In this document: one piece after another, positions 41,605 through 51,535 of the stretch
Numbering within the stretch: the stretch's first letter is position 1
How the letters are laid out: the number at the start of each line of letters is the position of its first letter
Assembly: GCF_027912415.1 (NCBI RefSeq)
Contig: NZ_CP115175.1
Coordinates: 496,001-560,000, forward strand
Length of the DNA stretch: 64,000 nt
Reading direction: 5' to 3'
Source of the DNA: Homoserinibacter sp. YIM 151385
GTDB lineage: Bacteria > Actinomycetota > Actinomycetes > Actinomycetales > Microbacteriaceae
Made by a program: the position numbers and the translations under genes
Notes under the pieces: generated by a model
Databases searched by the model: none
What the model saw: the letters and a program-made list of their open reading frames with translations, nothing else
What the model was told of the DNA's origin: nothing

Positions 41605-41782
41605 CGCGAGCGAGTCTCGACGTGTGCGACAATTGAGGATCGAGACCCGGTCTTGACCCCTCCGGCGCGGTTCGCCCGCACCGGAACGCCGCATCCGGCA
41701 CTGCCCACCAGCAGCGCCGCGGAACGGCAGGGGCCTTGACACGGGTCTACGTACTGCCCAGAAGCACCCGGGAAGGGGTCTC

Positions 41783-43180
41783 ATGGCTACGCGAAAGACG
41801 GCCGCACAGGAGGACGCGCGCGGCACGGCGACGAGCGCCGCCGCCGCCGCATCCACCACGAAGTCCGCGCCGGCGTCCAAGTCCGCCGCCGCGAAGACGA
41901 GCAGCGCGAAGACCGCCGCGAAGAAGACGGCCGACACCCCGGCCGCGAAGAAGGCGACCGCGTCGAAGAAGGCCACCGCGGCGAAGAAGCCGTCGGCGTC
42001 CGCCTCCCCGCGCGGCTCGAAGTCCGCCAAGGCGTCGAAGGACGGCGAGGACGAGGAGGAGGACGTCGTCGAGGACGAGGGCGACGACACCCCGGGCGAC
42101 GACACCGACTCCGGCGACGACGAGGGCGCCGAGAACGGCGACTCCGAGGACGGCGCCGCGAAGCCGGAGGCCGCGGGCGACGAGCCCCTCCCGACCGGCG
42201 CGCTCCGCCTCACGATGGGCGACGACGAGGACGAGGTCCCCATCTACTCGGCCGCCATCACCGGCGCGACCGCGGACCCGGTCAAGGACTACCTCAAGCA
42301 GATCGGCAAGGTCGCGCTCCTCAACGCCGCGGAGGAGGTCGAGCTCGCGATGCGCATCGAGGCCGGTCTCTTCGCGGAGGAGAAGCTCTCCTCGATGAGC
42401 GAGAGCGAGAAGCGCAGCCAGCTCGGCCGCGAGCTCAACTGGGTCGCCCGCGACGGACAGCGCGCGAAGAGCCACCTGCTCGGCGCGAACCTCCGTCTCG
42501 TCGTCTCGCTGGCGAAGCGCTACACGGGTCGCGGCATGCAGTTCCTGGACCTCATCCAGGAGGGCAACCTCGGACTCATCCGCGCCGTGGAGAAGTTCGA
42601 CTACACCAAGGGCTTCAAGTTCTCCACCTACGCGACGTGGTGGATCCGCCAGGCGATCACCCGCGCCATGGCCGACCAGGCGCGCACGATCCGCATCCCG
42701 GTCCACATGGTCGAGGTCATCAACAAGCTCGCGCGCGTCCAGCGCCAGATGCTCCAGGACCTGGGCCGCGAGCCCACGCCCGAGGAGCTCAGCCGCGAGC
42801 TCGACATGACGCCCGAGAAGGTCATCGAGGTCCAGAAGTACGGTCGCGAGCCCATCTCCCTCCACACGCCGCTCGGCGAGGACGGCGATTCGGAGTTCGG
42901 CGACCTCATCGAGGACACCGAGGCGGTCGTCCCGGCTGACGCGGTCGGCTTCACGATGCTGCAGAAGCAGCTCGAGTCGCTCCTCGACTCGCTCTCGGAG
43001 CGCGAGGCGGGCGTGATCCGCATGCGCTTCGGCCTCGGCGACGGGATGCCGAAGACGCTCGACCAGATCGGCGACACCTTCGGCGTGACGCGCGAGCGCA
43101 TCCGCCAGATCGAGTCGAAGACGATGGCGAAGCTGCGGCATCCCTCGCGCTCGCAGTCGCTGCGCGACTACCTCGAGTAG
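41783..43180 (+). CDS. sigA: Principal RNA polymerase sigma factor
   Basis: A 465-residue housekeeping sigma-70 factor (SigA/RpoD/HrdB type). Residues 1-85 are Lys/Ala/Ser-rich, 88-125 strongly acidic. Region 1.2 follows ([11 protein letters not shown] from about 166). Region 2 has [21 protein letters not shown], region 3 follows, and region 4 has [29 protein letters not shown] precedes the ATG. murT starts 5 nt after its stop. This is the factor expected to read the TANNNT boxes described here. Confidence 0.97.
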   Translation: MATRKTAAQEDARGTATSAAAAASTTKSAPASKSAAAKTSSAKTAAKKTADTPAAKKATASKKATAAKKPSASASPRGSKSAKASKDGEDEEEDVVEDEGDDTPGDDTDSGDDEGAENGDSEDGAAKPEAAGDEPLPTGALRLTMGDDEDEVPIYSAAITGATADPVKDYLKQIGKVALLNAAEEVELAMRIEAGLFAEEKLSSMSESEKRSQLGRELNWVARDGQRAKSHLLGANLRLVVSLAKRYTGRGMQFLDLIQEGNLGLIRAVEKFDYTKGFKFSTYATWWIRQAITRAMADQARTIRIPVHMVEVINKLARVQRQMLQDLGREPTPEELSRELDMTPEKVIEVQKYGREPISLHTPLGEDGDSEFGDLIEDTEAVVPADAVGFTMLQKQLESLLDSLSEREAGVIRMRFGLGDGMPKTLDQIGDTFGVTRERIRQIESKTMAKLRHPSRSQSLRDYLE

Positions 43181-43184
43181 GCCG

Positions 43185-44429
43185 GTGGGCCTGCGCTTCG
43201 CCCCCGCGATCCTGCTCGGCAGGCTCGCGCGGTTCGTAGCGCGCCTGCGCAAGCCCGGGGGCGGCTCGGCCGTCCCGGGGCTCGTCGTCAACCGCGTGGC
43301 GCCCGGCTTCCTGCCCGAGACGCTCTCCGGATTCCGCGACGGCCTCGTGGTGGTGAGCGGCTCGAGCGGCAAGTCGACGACGACGAAGATGCTCGTGACG
43401 ATCCTCGAGGCGCACGGCCGCCGGGTCTTCACGAACCCCTCGACCGCGAACATCGCGCAGGGGCTCACCTCGGCGCTGCTCGAGCGGGTGTCGCTCTCGG
43501 GGCGCATCGACGCCGACCTCGCGGTGCTCGAGATGGACGAGGGGCACGGCGCGGCGATCGCGCCGCGGCTCCGCCCGCGTGTCGTGGTGCTCACGAACGT
43601 CATGACCGACCAGATCGATCGCTTCTTCGACTCGGAGCGGGTCCAGGGGATGCTGGGGCGCATCGCCGCACGAGCGAGCGAGCGGGTCGTGCTCAACGGG
43701 GACGACGCGATGCTCGCCGAGCTCGAGTTGCCGGGCGGCGTCGCCGTCGACCGCTTCGGGGTCTCCGCCGAGGTCCGCGACGCCTCCCCGCGCGGGCTCG
43801 GGCTCGCGCGCGAGACGGCGGAGCGCCTCGCATCCGGCGTCGTCGTCGAGTCGAGCACGGGACGCTCCGCGGTCGTCTCCCTCGACGGCTCGCGGGTCGA
43901 GCTCGCGCTGCCGGCGAAGGGCCTCCACTACGCCCTCGATGCCGCGGCGGCGCTCGCGAGCGCCCGCGGCATCCTCGGCGCCGACTTCGACGCGGGCACG
44001 GCGGCCGCGGCGATCTCGGGCATGACCGCCGTCTTCGCGCGGGGCGAGATCACGACGGTCCGCGGCCAGCAGGTCGAGTTCGTGCTCGTGCAGAACCCCG
44101 CGAGCTACCAGCTCAACGTCGACGCGCTCGACGAGGGGCTCGATCAGGTGCTCGTCGCCATGGGCTCCGACGTCCGCGATCCCGGCTACTTCTGGCCCGT
44201 CGACCCCGCGCGGATCGGCCGTGCGCGGATCGCGACGGGCGTCAAGGCGCACGAGTTCGCGCTGCACCTCGCCTATCACGGCGTCGAGGTGGATCGCGTC
44301 GAGCTCGATCTCGCACGCGCGGTCGACGACTTCCTCGCCCTGCCGGCACCCGAGCGCGGCGTAAAGACGATCATCTTCACCGCCGACTCGATGCGCCGCA
44401 TCCGCAGCCACCTGGGGCTGGCCTCGTGA
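43185..44429 (+). CDS. murT: MurT-type Mur ligase without zinc ribbon
   Basis: A 414-residue Mur-ligase-fold protein. In the known MurT/GatD complex it activates the alpha-carboxyl of D-Glu in lipid II with ATP so that ammonia can form D-isoglutamine. The P-loop is G-S-S-G-K-S-T-T-T (59-67). Middle-domain motifs L-E-M-D-E-G-H-G and V-L-T-N-V-M-T-D-Q-I-D-R-F are present, as is the C-terminal D-x-G-Y-F-W-P-V-D with D340. The protein has no cysteine, so the four-Cys zinc ribbon of Staphylococcus and Streptococcus MurT is absent; the corresponding stretch (about 190-225) is replaced. GTG start 5 nt after sigA; gatD overlaps by 4 nt. Confidence 0.9.
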   Translation: MGLRFAPAILLGRLARFVARLRKPGGGSAVPGLVVNRVAPGFLPETLSGFRDGLVVVSGSSGKSTTTKMLVTILEAHGRRVFTNPSTANIAQGLTSALLERVSLSGRIDADLAVLEMDEGHGAAIAPRLRPRVVVLTNVMTDQIDRFFDSERVQGMLGRIAARASERVVLNGDDAMLAELELPGGVAVDRFGVSAEVRDASPRGLGLARETAERLASGVVVESSTGRSAVVSLDGSRVELALPAKGLHYALDAAAALASARGILGADFDAGTAAAAISGMTAVFARGEITTVRGQQVEFVLVQNPASYQLNVDALDEGLDQVLVAMGSDVRDPGYFWPVDPARIGRARIATGVKAHEFALHLAYHGVEVDRVELDLARAVDDFLALPAPERGVKTIIFTADSMRRIRSHLGLAS

Positions 44430-45136
44430 CGCACCGGATCCTCAGCCTCTACCCCGAGCTCCTCGACGTGAACGGCGATGCGCAGAACGCCCTCGTCCTC
44501 GCTCAGCGCGCCCGCTGGTCGGGCGTCGACGCGGTCGTCCAGCCGCTCGCGCTCGGCGAGCCGGCTCCGGCCGCGCCCGCCGTGCTCGTGGTCGGATCCT
44601 CCGTCGACGCCGCGCTGCCGGCCCTCGCCGCCTCCCTCGCCGGGATCGGGGATGCGCTCCGCGGCTGGGTGTCGGACGGCGTGCCGATCCTCGCGGTCGG
44701 AACCGGCTTCGAGCTCCTCGCCGAGGCGATCGAGCCGGCGCCCGGGAGCCGCATTCGGGGATTCGGCCTGTTCGGCGGCATCGCGCGACCCCTGCCGTCG
44801 CGTGCGACCGACGACCTCGTGGTCGATGCCGCTGGATTCCGGCTCGCGGGCTTCGAGAACCACGCGCGCGGCATCGTCGGCTCCGAGGACGCGCCGCTCG
44901 GCCGGGTCGTGCACGGCACGGGCGACGGCGGAGGCCGGGAGGGCGCCCGTTCCGGCTCCGCGATCGGGACGCGGCTCCACGGCCCGGTCCTCGCGAAGAA
45001 CCCGGGGCTGGCGGACGAGCTGCTCGCGGCGGCCGGGATCGCCGTGGATGCCGCTTCGCCGCGGATCGAGGCCGCCGACGCGCTCGCGCAGGGAGCCCGC
45101 GACCGCATCCTCGCCGCCGTCGGCCTCCGCGGCTGA
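44426..45136 (+). CDS. gatD: GatD-type glutamine amidotransferase lacking the catalytic cysteine
   Basis: A 236-residue class I amidotransferase-like (CobB/CobQ type) protein, the usual partner of MurT. The nucleophile loop, A-V-C-x-G-x-Q/E-L-L in active GatD, reads I-L-A-V-G-T-G-F-E-L-L, so Gly 92 replaces Cys (C94 in S. aureus numbering). The whole protein contains no cysteine. The catalytic His is kept in G-T-R-L-H-G-P-V-L-A-K-N-P (H185), and G-F-E-N-H is also recognisable. It therefore should not hydrolyse glutamine. The GTG start overlaps the murT stop (GTGA), so both are made together. A terminator follows. Confidence 0.9.
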   Translation: MTHRILSLYPELLDVNGDAQNALVLAQRARWSGVDAVVQPLALGEPAPAAPAVLVVGSSVDAALPALAASLAGIGDALRGWVSDGVPILAVGTGFELLAEAIEPAPGSRIRGFGLFGGIARPLPSRATDDLVVDAAGFRLAGFENHARGIVGSEDAPLGRVVHGTGDGGGREGARSGSAIGTRLHGPVLAKNPGLADELLAAAGIAVDAASPRIEAADALAQGARDRILAAVGLRG

Positions 45137-45179
45137 GCCGGGCCACCCGACCGGGCGGCGCGGTCCGGACCACAGCAGT

Positions 45180-45210
45180 GGAGCCGCCCGCGATGATCGC
45201 GGGCGGCTCC
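45180..45210. terminator. Bidirectional terminator after gatD and the DUF7455 gene
   Basis: GGAGCCGCCCGCGA (45180-45193) pairs perfectly with TCGCGGGCGGCTCC (45197-45210) across a TGA loop, followed by TT on plus. It lies between convergent genes. Confidence 0.85.
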
Positions 45211-45237
45211 TTCACGCTCTGGCTCTGCGGCCCTCGC

Positions 45238-45474
45238 CTAGTCCTCGACGACGGTGCGCGTGTCGTGGAGACGGCTCGACTCGTCGTGCCAGCTGAGCGC
45301 GGTCGGCGACAGCTTCTCCTTGAACTTCGCGCCGTGGTGGGCGCAGAAGAGGAGCTCACCCGACGACAGCGTCACCCGGACGTAGGCCTGGGCGCCGCAG
45401 CTGTCGCAGCGGTCGAAGGCGGTGAGGGCGGGCGAGTCGAGCTCGTCGACCGGGGCTGAGGTGATCTGCGACAT
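45238..45474 (-). CDS. DUF7455-like small zinc-binding protein
   Basis: A 78-residue protein with C-D-S-C-G-A-Q-A-Y-V-R-V and later F-C-A-H-H-G, so a C-x2-C plus C-x-H-H metal site of the type conserved across actinobacteria near sigA. Function unknown. ATG 45474 is chosen because AAGGAG lies 7 nt upstream; the frame is open for 121 more codons without a better start. Confidence 0.88.
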   Translation of the reverse strand: MSQITSAPVDELDSPALTAFDRCDSCGAQAYVRVTLSSGELLFCAHHGAKFKEKLSPTALSWHDESSRLHDTRTVVED

Positions 45475-45650
45475 TCGGTGCTCCTTCTCGCTCGAAGTGG
45501 TCCTCGTACGTGCTCCATGTAAGCACGAGCCGGTCCGGCTCGCCGGACGCGCGCGGTGCATTTCGCTCAACGCGTAGCCTGCTCGCCCCGGTCGTGCTCG
45601 GATGTGATTCGGCACCCGGGTGTCGGCCGGATGGGGACCCTGTCGATCAC

Positions 45651-45656
45651 TAGACT
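45651..45656 (+). promoter_or_regulatory. Candidate -10 box of parE
   Basis: TAGACT, giving a start near 45663 and a leader of about 63 nt before the GTG at 45727. Confidence 0.4.
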
Positions 45657-45726
45657 CAACGGCGGCCTCGGCGGGGGCATTCCCGACCGGCCGCATGCAG
45701 ATCCGAACCCCAGGAGCACCGAACAC

Positions 45727-47802
45727 GTGGCGAACGACTACTCCGCACGGCACCTCTCCGTCCTCGAGGGGCTCGAGGCCGTCCGGAAGCGCCCCGGGAT
45801 GTACATCGGCTCGACCGACTCGCGCGGCCTCATGCACTGCCTATGGGAGATCATCGACAACTCCGTCGATGAGGCCCTCGCCGGCCACGGTGCCGAGATC
45901 GAGGTCGTCCTTCACCCGGACCAGAGCGTCGAGGTGCGGGACCGCGCGCGCGGCATCCCGGTCGACGTCGAGCCCAAGACGGGGCTCACGGGTGTCGAGG
46001 TCGTCTTCACGAAGCTCCACGCCGGCGGCAAGTTCGGCTCCGGCTCCTACGCGGCCTCGGGCGGCCTGCACGGCGTCGGCGCCTCCGTCGTGAACGCCCT
46101 CTCGGAGCGGCTTGACGTCGAGGTCGACCGCGACGGGAAGACCTGGGCGATGTCGTTCCACCGCGGCGAGCCGGGCACCTTCGCGGACGAGGGCGCGCCG
46201 ACACCCGACGCGCCCTTCACGCCCTTCGTCTCGGGGAGCGAGCTGCGCGTCGTCGGGAAGGTCGCGAAGGGCCGGACCGGCACGCGCATCCGGTACTGGG
46301 CCGATCGTCAGATCTTCACCAGAGGCGCCGAGTTCCAGTTCGAGGAGCTCCTCGGCCGCGCACGCCAGACCGCCTTCCTCGTGCCGGGCCTCGCGATCGA
46401 CCTCGTCGACGAGCGGGCCGAGGAGCCGCAGCGCGAGCGCTTCCGCTACGACGGCGGCATCGCCGAGTTCGCCGAGTACCTCGCGCCGGATGCCGCGGTC
46501 ACCGACACCTGGCGCATCCAGGGCACGGGGACCTACACCGAGACCGTGCCCGTACTCCAGGCGAACGGCCACATGGTCTCGACCGAGGTGCAGCGCGAGG
46601 CCGAGGTCGACCTGGCGCTGCGCTGGGGCACCGGCTACGAGACGGTCTTCCGCTCCTTCGTGAACATCATCGCGACCCCGAAGGGCGGCACCCACCAGGC
46701 CGGCTTCGAGGCGGGCCTGCTCCGCTTCATGCGCGCGGAGGCCGAGAAGAACGCCCGGCGCCTCAAGCTCGGCGGCGACAAGATCGAGAAGGACGACGTC
46801 CTCGCCGGCATGACCGCGGTGCTGACGGTCCGCATCCCCGAGCCGCAGTTCGAGGGTCAGACGAAGGAGATCCTCGGCACGCCCGCGATCCGCCAGATCG
46901 TCTCCTCGGTCGTCGCGAAGGCCATGTCCGAGCGCTTCGCGAGCACCAAGCGCGACGACAAGGCGCAGACGGGGCTCGTGCTCGAGAAGATCGTCGCCGA
47001 GATGAAGAGCCGGCTCTCGGCTCGCGCCCACAAGGACACGCAGCGCCGCAAGAACGCGCTCGAGTCCTCCTCGCTGCCCGCGAAGCTCGTCGACTGCCGC
47101 TCGAACGACGTCGCCGACACCGAGCTCTTCATCGTCGAGGGCGATTCCGCGCTCGGGACCGCGAAGCTCGCGCGCGACAGCGAGTTCCAGGCGCTGCTGC
47201 CGATCCGCGGCAAGATCCTCAACGTGCAGAAGGCCTCGATCGCCGACATGCTCTCGAACGCCGAGTGCGGCTCGATCATCCAGGTCGTCGGTGCGGGCTC
47301 GGGGCGCTCCTTCGAGATCGCGCAGGCCCGCTACGGCAAGGTCATCATCATGAGCGACGCCGACGTCGACGGCGCGCACATCCGCACGCTGCTCCTCACG
47401 CTCTTCTTCCGCTACATGCGCCCGATGATCGAGGAGGGGCGCGTCTTCGCGGCCGTCCCGCCGCTGCACCGGGTCGTCATCCAGAATCCGGGCTCGAAGC
47501 CGAACGAGATCGTCTACACCTATTCCGAGCAGGAGCTCCACGGCGTGCTCGCCTCCCTCCGGAAGTCGGGGCGCAAGTATCAGGACCCCATCCAGCGCTA
47601 CAAGGGACTCGGCGAGATGGATGCGGACCAGCTCGCGGAGACGACGATGAGCCGCGAGCACCGCACCCTGCGCCGCGTCCGCATCGACGACGCCGAGAAC
47701 GCCGCCCGCGTCTTCGAGCTCCTCATGGGCAACGAGGTCGCGCCCCGCAAGGAGTTCATCATCCAGGGCCAGGGGCTCGACGACATCCGCGTCGACGTCT
47801 GA
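45727..47802 (+). CDS. parE: DNA topoisomerase IV subunit B
   Basis: A 691-residue type IIA topoisomerase ATPase subunit. R-K-R-P-G-M-Y-I-G opens the GHKL ATPase domain; E-I-I-D-N-S-V-D-E-A holds the catalytic Glu; G-G-L-H-G-V-G-A-S-V is the ATP lid. The TOPRIM domain has V-E-G-D-S-A-L-G-T-A and D-A-D-V-D-G. It ends Q-G-Q-G-L-D-D-I-R-V-D-V. Start GTG has AGGAG 10 nt upstream. Convergent with parC, from which a 64-bp palindrome separates it. The position near sigA is that of actinobacterial ParE rather than GyrB (which lies at the origin). Confidence 0.92.
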   Translation: MANDYSARHLSVLEGLEAVRKRPGMYIGSTDSRGLMHCLWEIIDNSVDEALAGHGAEIEVVLHPDQSVEVRDRARGIPVDVEPKTGLTGVEVVFTKLHAGGKFGSGSYAASGGLHGVGASVVNALSERLDVEVDRDGKTWAMSFHRGEPGTFADEGAPTPDAPFTPFVSGSELRVVGKVAKGRTGTRIRYWADRQIFTRGAEFQFEELLGRARQTAFLVPGLAIDLVDERAEEPQRERFRYDGGIAEFAEYLAPDAAVTDTWRIQGTGTYTETVPVLQANGHMVSTEVQREAEVDLALRWGTGYETVFRSFVNIIATPKGGTHQAGFEAGLLRFMRAEAEKNARRLKLGGDKIEKDDVLAGMTAVLTVRIPEPQFEGQTKEILGTPAIRQIVSSVVAKAMSERFASTKRDDKAQTGLVLEKIVAEMKSRLSARAHKDTQRRKNALESSSLPAKLVDCRSNDVADTELFIVEGDSALGTAKLARDSEFQALLPIRGKILNVQKASIADMLSNAECGSIIQVVGAGSGRSFEIAQARYGKVIIMSDADVDGAHIRTLLLTLFFRYMRPMIEEGRVFAAVPPLHRVVIQNPGSKPNEIVYTYSEQELHGVLASLRKSGRKYQDPIQRYKGLGEMDADQLAETTMSREHRTLRRVRIDDAENAARVFELLMGNEVAPRKEFIIQGQGLDDIRVDV

Positions 47803-47811
47803 TCCCCGCCG

Positions 47812-47875
47812 CAGGGTGAGTTTCTCCGCATTCGCCGCGCGGATCCGCGCGGCGAATGCGGAGAAACCCACCCTG
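47812..47875. repeat. 64-bp near-perfect palindrome between parE and parC
   Basis: Arms of 32 bp match with a single mismatch (47819/47868) and no loop, centred on GGATCC. Outer part AGGGTG...CACCCT, then GTTTCTCCGCATTCG and its complement. It may act as terminator for both convergent genes, but it is much longer and more perfect than the other terminators here and includes an A/T-containing arm, so a repetitive palindromic element is also possible. Confidence 0.9.
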
Positions 47876-47931
47876 TGCTGGTGCGGGCCGAGCGAGCCCC
47901 GGCACCGCCCGACGCCGGGCTCCCGCGACTC

Positions 47932-50403
47932 CTAGCGGCTGCGGCCGATGCTGCCGACGGCGGCGTCCAGGTTCGAGCCCGAGCCGTCGCGCTTCGCACC
48001 GGACTCGGGGAGCGCGCGCTGCGACCCGTCGGAGCCGACCGCGAGCGCGGGACCGGGACCAGCCCACGCGAGGGAGAGCCCCACCTCGCCCTTGAGGAGC
48101 GCGTGCGCCCGGACCCCGCCGGTCGCCCGGCCCTTCGCGGGGAACTCCGCGAAGTCCGAGACCTTCGCGCGCCCGGGATCGACGCCCATGAGCGTCTCGC
48201 CCGAGGTCGAGATGGTCACGACGACCGCCCCCTCCGCCGACAGGCTGCCAAAGAAGACGACGGCGGCGTCCTTCGCGAGCGAGATGCCGGCCATGCCGCC
48301 GGCGGAGACCCCCTGGGGGCGCACGGACGCCGCGGGGAAGCGCAGCAGCTGCGCATTGGAGGTGGCGAAGACGAGCTCCTGGCCGTCCGGGCCGGGTGCG
48401 GCGCCGACGAGCTCGTCGCCGGGCTTCAGCGCGATCACCTCGAACTCGGGGCGGTTCGGCCAGGCGCCGGGGGCCACCCGCTTGACGACGCCCTGGCGCG
48501 TGCCGAGCGCGATCGGCACCTCCGAGGCGAGCGAGACGAGCGCGAGCACCCGCTCCTTCCGGTCGGCGAGGCCGAGGTAGTCGCGGATCCGCGCGCCCGC
48601 GCCGAGCTGGACCGAGTTGGTCGGCACGGCCGGCAGATCGACGGGCGAGAAGCGGATGAGGCGGCCGCGGTTCGTGACGGCGCCGAGCTCGCCGCGGGTC
48701 GTCGTGTCGACGCTCGCGAGGATGGCGTCGTGCCGGCTCCGTCGTGCGGGCGCGCCGGGACGCTCGGCGCCCTCCGGCAGATCCACCCGGACTGCGCGGC
48801 CGGTCGTCGAGAGGAGGACGATGCACGGCTGGTCGGCGATCTCGAGCGACATGGCGGCCGCCGCCTTCCGGGAGCCGGCCGCGGCGATCGAGGGCTTCGC
48901 ATTCGTGAGGAGCGTGCGCCGCGGCGTCCCGAACCGCTCCGCGACCTCCTCCAGCTCCTCCGAGACGAGCGCGCGCAGCTTCGCGGGATCGCCGAGGAGC
49001 TCGAGCAGCGCCTCGATCTCGGCGCGCAGCCGGTCGCGCTCCGTCTCGAGCTCGATGCGGCTGAAGCGCGTGAGCCGGCGCAGCTGGAGGTCGAGGATGT
49101 ACTCGGCCTGCACCTGGCTGAGGTCGAAGACGTCGATGAGGCGCGTGCGCGCCTGCGCGGTGTCGTCCGAGGACCGGATGACCTGGATGACCTCGTCGAT
49201 GTCGAGGATCGCGATGAGCAGGCCCTCGACGAGGTGCAGGCGCTCGCGCCGCCGGTCGAGGCGGTACTGCGAACGGCGGGTGACGACCTGGATCCGGTGA
49301 TCGAGGTAGACCCGGAGCATCTCGCGCAGGCCGAGCGTCTGCGGGCGCCCCTCGACGAGCGCGACGTTGTTGATGCCGAAGCCGTCCTCGAGCGGCGTGA
49401 GCCGGTAGAGCTGCTCGAGCACGGCATCCGGGCTGAAGCCCGTCTTGATGCCGATGACGAGCCGGAGGCCGTTCTTGCGGTCGGTGAGATCGGTGACGTC
49501 CGAGATCCCGTTGATCTTCTTCGACTGGACGCCGTCCTTGATCTTCTCGATGACGCGCTCGGGACCGACGAGGTAGGGCAGCTCGGTGACGACGAGCCCC
49601 GACTTGCGGGGCGTGATCTGCTCGACCGCGACCTTGGCGCGCGTCTTGAAGGTGCCGCGCCCGGTCTCGTAGGCGTCGCGGATGCCGTCGAGGCCGACGA
49701 TCGTGCCGCCCGAGGGCAGATCGGGCCCGGGGACGAACTCCATGAGCTCGGCGACGCTCGCCTCGGGGTGCTCGAGGAGGTGACGCGCCGCCCCGACGAC
49801 CTCGATGAGATTGTGCGGGGCCATGTTCGTCGCCATGCCGACCGCGATGCCGCTCGCCCCGTTGACGAGCAGGTTCGGGTAGGCGGCGGGCAGCACGGCC
49901 GGCTGCGTGAACTGGTTGTCGTAGTTGGGGACGAAGTCGACGACGTCCTCATCCAGCCCCTCGCACATCGCCAGGGCCGAGGCGTCGAGCCGCGCCTCCG
50001 TGTAGCGGGGCGCCGCGGGGCCGTCGTCGAGCGAGCCGAAGTTGCCGTGGCCGTCGACCAGCGGCACGCGCATCGTGAAGTCCTGGGCGAGACGGACGAG
50101 CGCGTCGTAGATCGCGGTGTCGCTGTGCGGGTGCAGCCGGCCCATCACGTCGCCGACGACTCTGGCCGACTTCACGTGGCCGCGGTCGGGTCGCAGGCCC
50201 ATCTCGCTCATCTGGAACAGGATGCGTCGCTGGACGGGCTTGAGGCCGTCGCGGGCGTCCGGGAGGGCGCGCGAGTAGATGACGGAGTAGGCGTACTCGA
50301 GGAAGGAGCCCTGCATCTCGGCCGAGACGTCGACCTCCTCGATGCGCTCGCCAGCGGGCAGGTTCGCGGTGTCCGAGCCGGACGGCTTTCGTGGGGGAGT
50401 CAT
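47932..50403 (-). CDS. parC: DNA topoisomerase IV subunit A
   Basis: An 823-residue cleavage-rejoining subunit. The catalytic Tyr is Y134 in A-P-R-Y-T-E-A-R-L. The quinolone-region block [20 protein letters not shown] lies at 76-95. The C-terminal third forms the DNA-wrapping beta-propeller with repeated G-x-V-K/L-R segments. Ordinary length for actinobacterial ParC. Start ATG is only 12 bp from the start of the divergent phosphodiesterase gene. Confidence 0.93.
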   Translation of the reverse strand: MTPPRKPSGSDTANLPAGERIEEVDVSAEMQGSFLEYAYSVIYSRALPDARDGLKPVQRRILFQMSEMGLRPDRGHVKSARVVGDVMGRLHPHSDTAIYDALVRLAQDFTMRVPLVDGHGNFGSLDDGPAAPRYTEARLDASALAMCEGLDEDVVDFVPNYDNQFTQPAVLPAAYPNLLVNGASGIAVGMATNMAPHNLIEVVGAARHLLEHPEASVAELMEFVPGPDLPSGGTIVGLDGIRDAYETGRGTFKTRAKVAVEQITPRKSGLVVTELPYLVGPERVIEKIKDGVQSKKINGISDVTDLTDRKNGLRLVIGIKTGFSPDAVLEQLYRLTPLEDGFGINNVALVEGRPQTLGLREMLRVYLDHRIQVVTRRSQYRLDRRRERLHLVEGLLIAILDIDEVIQVIRSSDDTAQARTRLIDVFDLSQVQAEYILDLQLRRLTRFSRIELETERDRLRAEIEALLELLGDPAKLRALVSEELEEVAERFGTPRRTLLTNAKPSIAAAGSRKAAAAMSLEIADQPCIVLLSTTGRAVRVDLPEGAERPGAPARRSRHDAILASVDTTTRGELGAVTNRGRLIRFSPVDLPAVPTNSVQLGAGARIRDYLGLADRKERVLALVSLASEVPIALGTRQGVVKRVAPGAWPNRPEFEVIALKPGDELVGAAPGPDGQELVFATSNAQLLRFPAASVRPQGVSAGGMAGISLAKDAAVVFFGSLSAEGAVVVTISTSGETLMGVDPGRAKVSDFAEFPAKGRATGGVRAHALLKGEVGLSLAWAGPGPALAVGSDGSQRALPESGAKRDGSGSNLDAAVGSIGRSR

Positions 50404-50421
50404 AAGATCGACGCCATGCTA
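50401..50421. promoter_or_regulatory. Face-to-face promoters, parC / phosphodiesterase
   Basis: Start codons (50403-50401 minus; 50416-50418 plus) are 12 bp apart. TAAGAT (50403-50408) is 7 nt before the plus ATG and overlaps the parC start. TAGCAT (50421-50416, minus) overlaps the plus ATG and would give parC a leader of about 6 nt. Confidence 0.5.
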
Positions 50422-51528
50422 CCGGCGACCTCCACGCACCGGTTCAGCCTCGCGGACGTCATGCCGAATTGCCTCTCGGCGCTCTCCGGCGAGGCGGGGC
50501 CGCTCGGCCTCCCGCCGGTCGAGCACGCCGTCGTCCTGCTCGTCGACGGCCTCGGCGAGCGGCAGCTCCGGGAGCGCTCGGCGCACGCGAGGACGCTCGC
50601 CGGCGCCCTCGGGCCGCGCTCCGCGATCGGCTCGGGCTTCCCCACGACGACCGCCTCGGCGATCGCGACGCTGACGACCGGCGAGCGCCCCGGCCGTCAC
50701 GGCCTCTTCGGCTACGAGGTGCTCGATCCGGCGCGCGACCGCGTCGTCAACCAGCTCAGCGGGTGGGATGCCGGGATGGCGCCCGAGCGCTGGCAGCCGG
50801 TCGCGACCGTCTTCGAGCGGGCGACGGCGCACGGCATCCGGGCGCTCGCGATCGGACCGGCGCGCTACGCCGACTCGGGGTTCACAAGGGCCGTGCTCCG
50901 AGGCGCCGAGTACCTGCCGGCCGCCTCGATCGCCGACCGCCTGGCCAGGGCGGCCGCGGCGATCCGGCGGCCGGGCCGCTCTCTCGTCTACGTCTACGTC
51001 CCGGAGCTCGACGTCATCGCGCATCGCGCGGGCGTCGACTCCGCCGAGTGGGTGGCCGCCCTCGAGGCGCTCGACGGCGAGGTGCGGCAGGGGCTCCACG
51101 CCTACGGGCCGGGTCGCGGTCTCCTCGTGACGGCCGATCACGGCATCCTCGACATCCCGGCCGAGGCGCAGATCGTGCTCGAGCCCGCGCTGTTGGAGGG
51201 GGTACGGCACGTCGCGGGGGAGCCGCGGGCGCTGCAGCTGCACCTCGAGGCCGGCGCGGATGCGGCGTCGCTCATGGCCCGGCTCGCGGCCCGCCTCGGG
51301 AAGCGCGCGTGGGTCGCGAGCCGCGAGGAGCTCGTCGCCTCGGGCGCACTCGGCGAGATCGACCGGGCGCTCCTGCCGCGGCTCGGCGAGGTGCTCGTGA
51401 TCGCCAGGACCCGGATCGCGCTCTACGTCGACCCCGAGTCGCGGGGCCGGGGCATGATCGGCCAGCACGGCGCGCTGAGCCCCGAGGAGACCGCGGTGCC
51501 GCTGCTGCGGTTCGGGGCCTTCGCGTAG
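50416..51528 (+). CDS. Nucleotide pyrophosphatase/phosphodiesterase-family protein
   Basis: A 370-residue alkaline-phosphatase-superfamily hydrolase. Metal and nucleophile motifs are in order: L-L-V-D-G-L-G (Asp), G-F-P-T-T-T-A-S (Thr nucleophile), [11 protein letters not shown] (Asp, His), T-A-D-H-G-I (Asp, His) and G-Q-H-G-A-L-S (His). No signal peptide, so it acts in the cytoplasm. Substrate unknown. Conserved next to sepH in actinobacteria. Confidence 0.88.
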   Translation: MLPATSTHRFSLADVMPNCLSALSGEAGPLGLPPVEHAVVLLVDGLGERQLRERSAHARTLAGALGPRSAIGSGFPTTTASAIATLTTGERPGRHGLFGYEVLDPARDRVVNQLSGWDAGMAPERWQPVATVFERATAHGIRALAIGPARYADSGFTRAVLRGAEYLPAASIADRLARAAAAIRRPGRSLVYVYVPELDVIAHRAGVDSAEWVAALEALDGEVRQGLHAYGPGRGLLVTADHGILDIPAEAQIVLEPALLEGVRHVAGEPRALQLHLEAGADAASLMARLAARLGKRAWVASREELVASGALGEIDRALLPRLGEVLVIARTRIALYVDPESRGRGMIGQHGALSPEETAVPLLRFGAFA

Positions 51529-51535
51529 CGGCGCG

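Noticed and set aside
41736-41764. TTGACA-type promoter for sigA
   Set aside because: A good -35 is present, but nothing like TANNNT lies 16-18 bp downstream.
45509-45527. Operator CGTGCT-N7-AGCACG upstream of the DUF7455 gene
   Set aside because: Six-bp arms with a 7-nt gap are common by chance in this composition; no supporting context.
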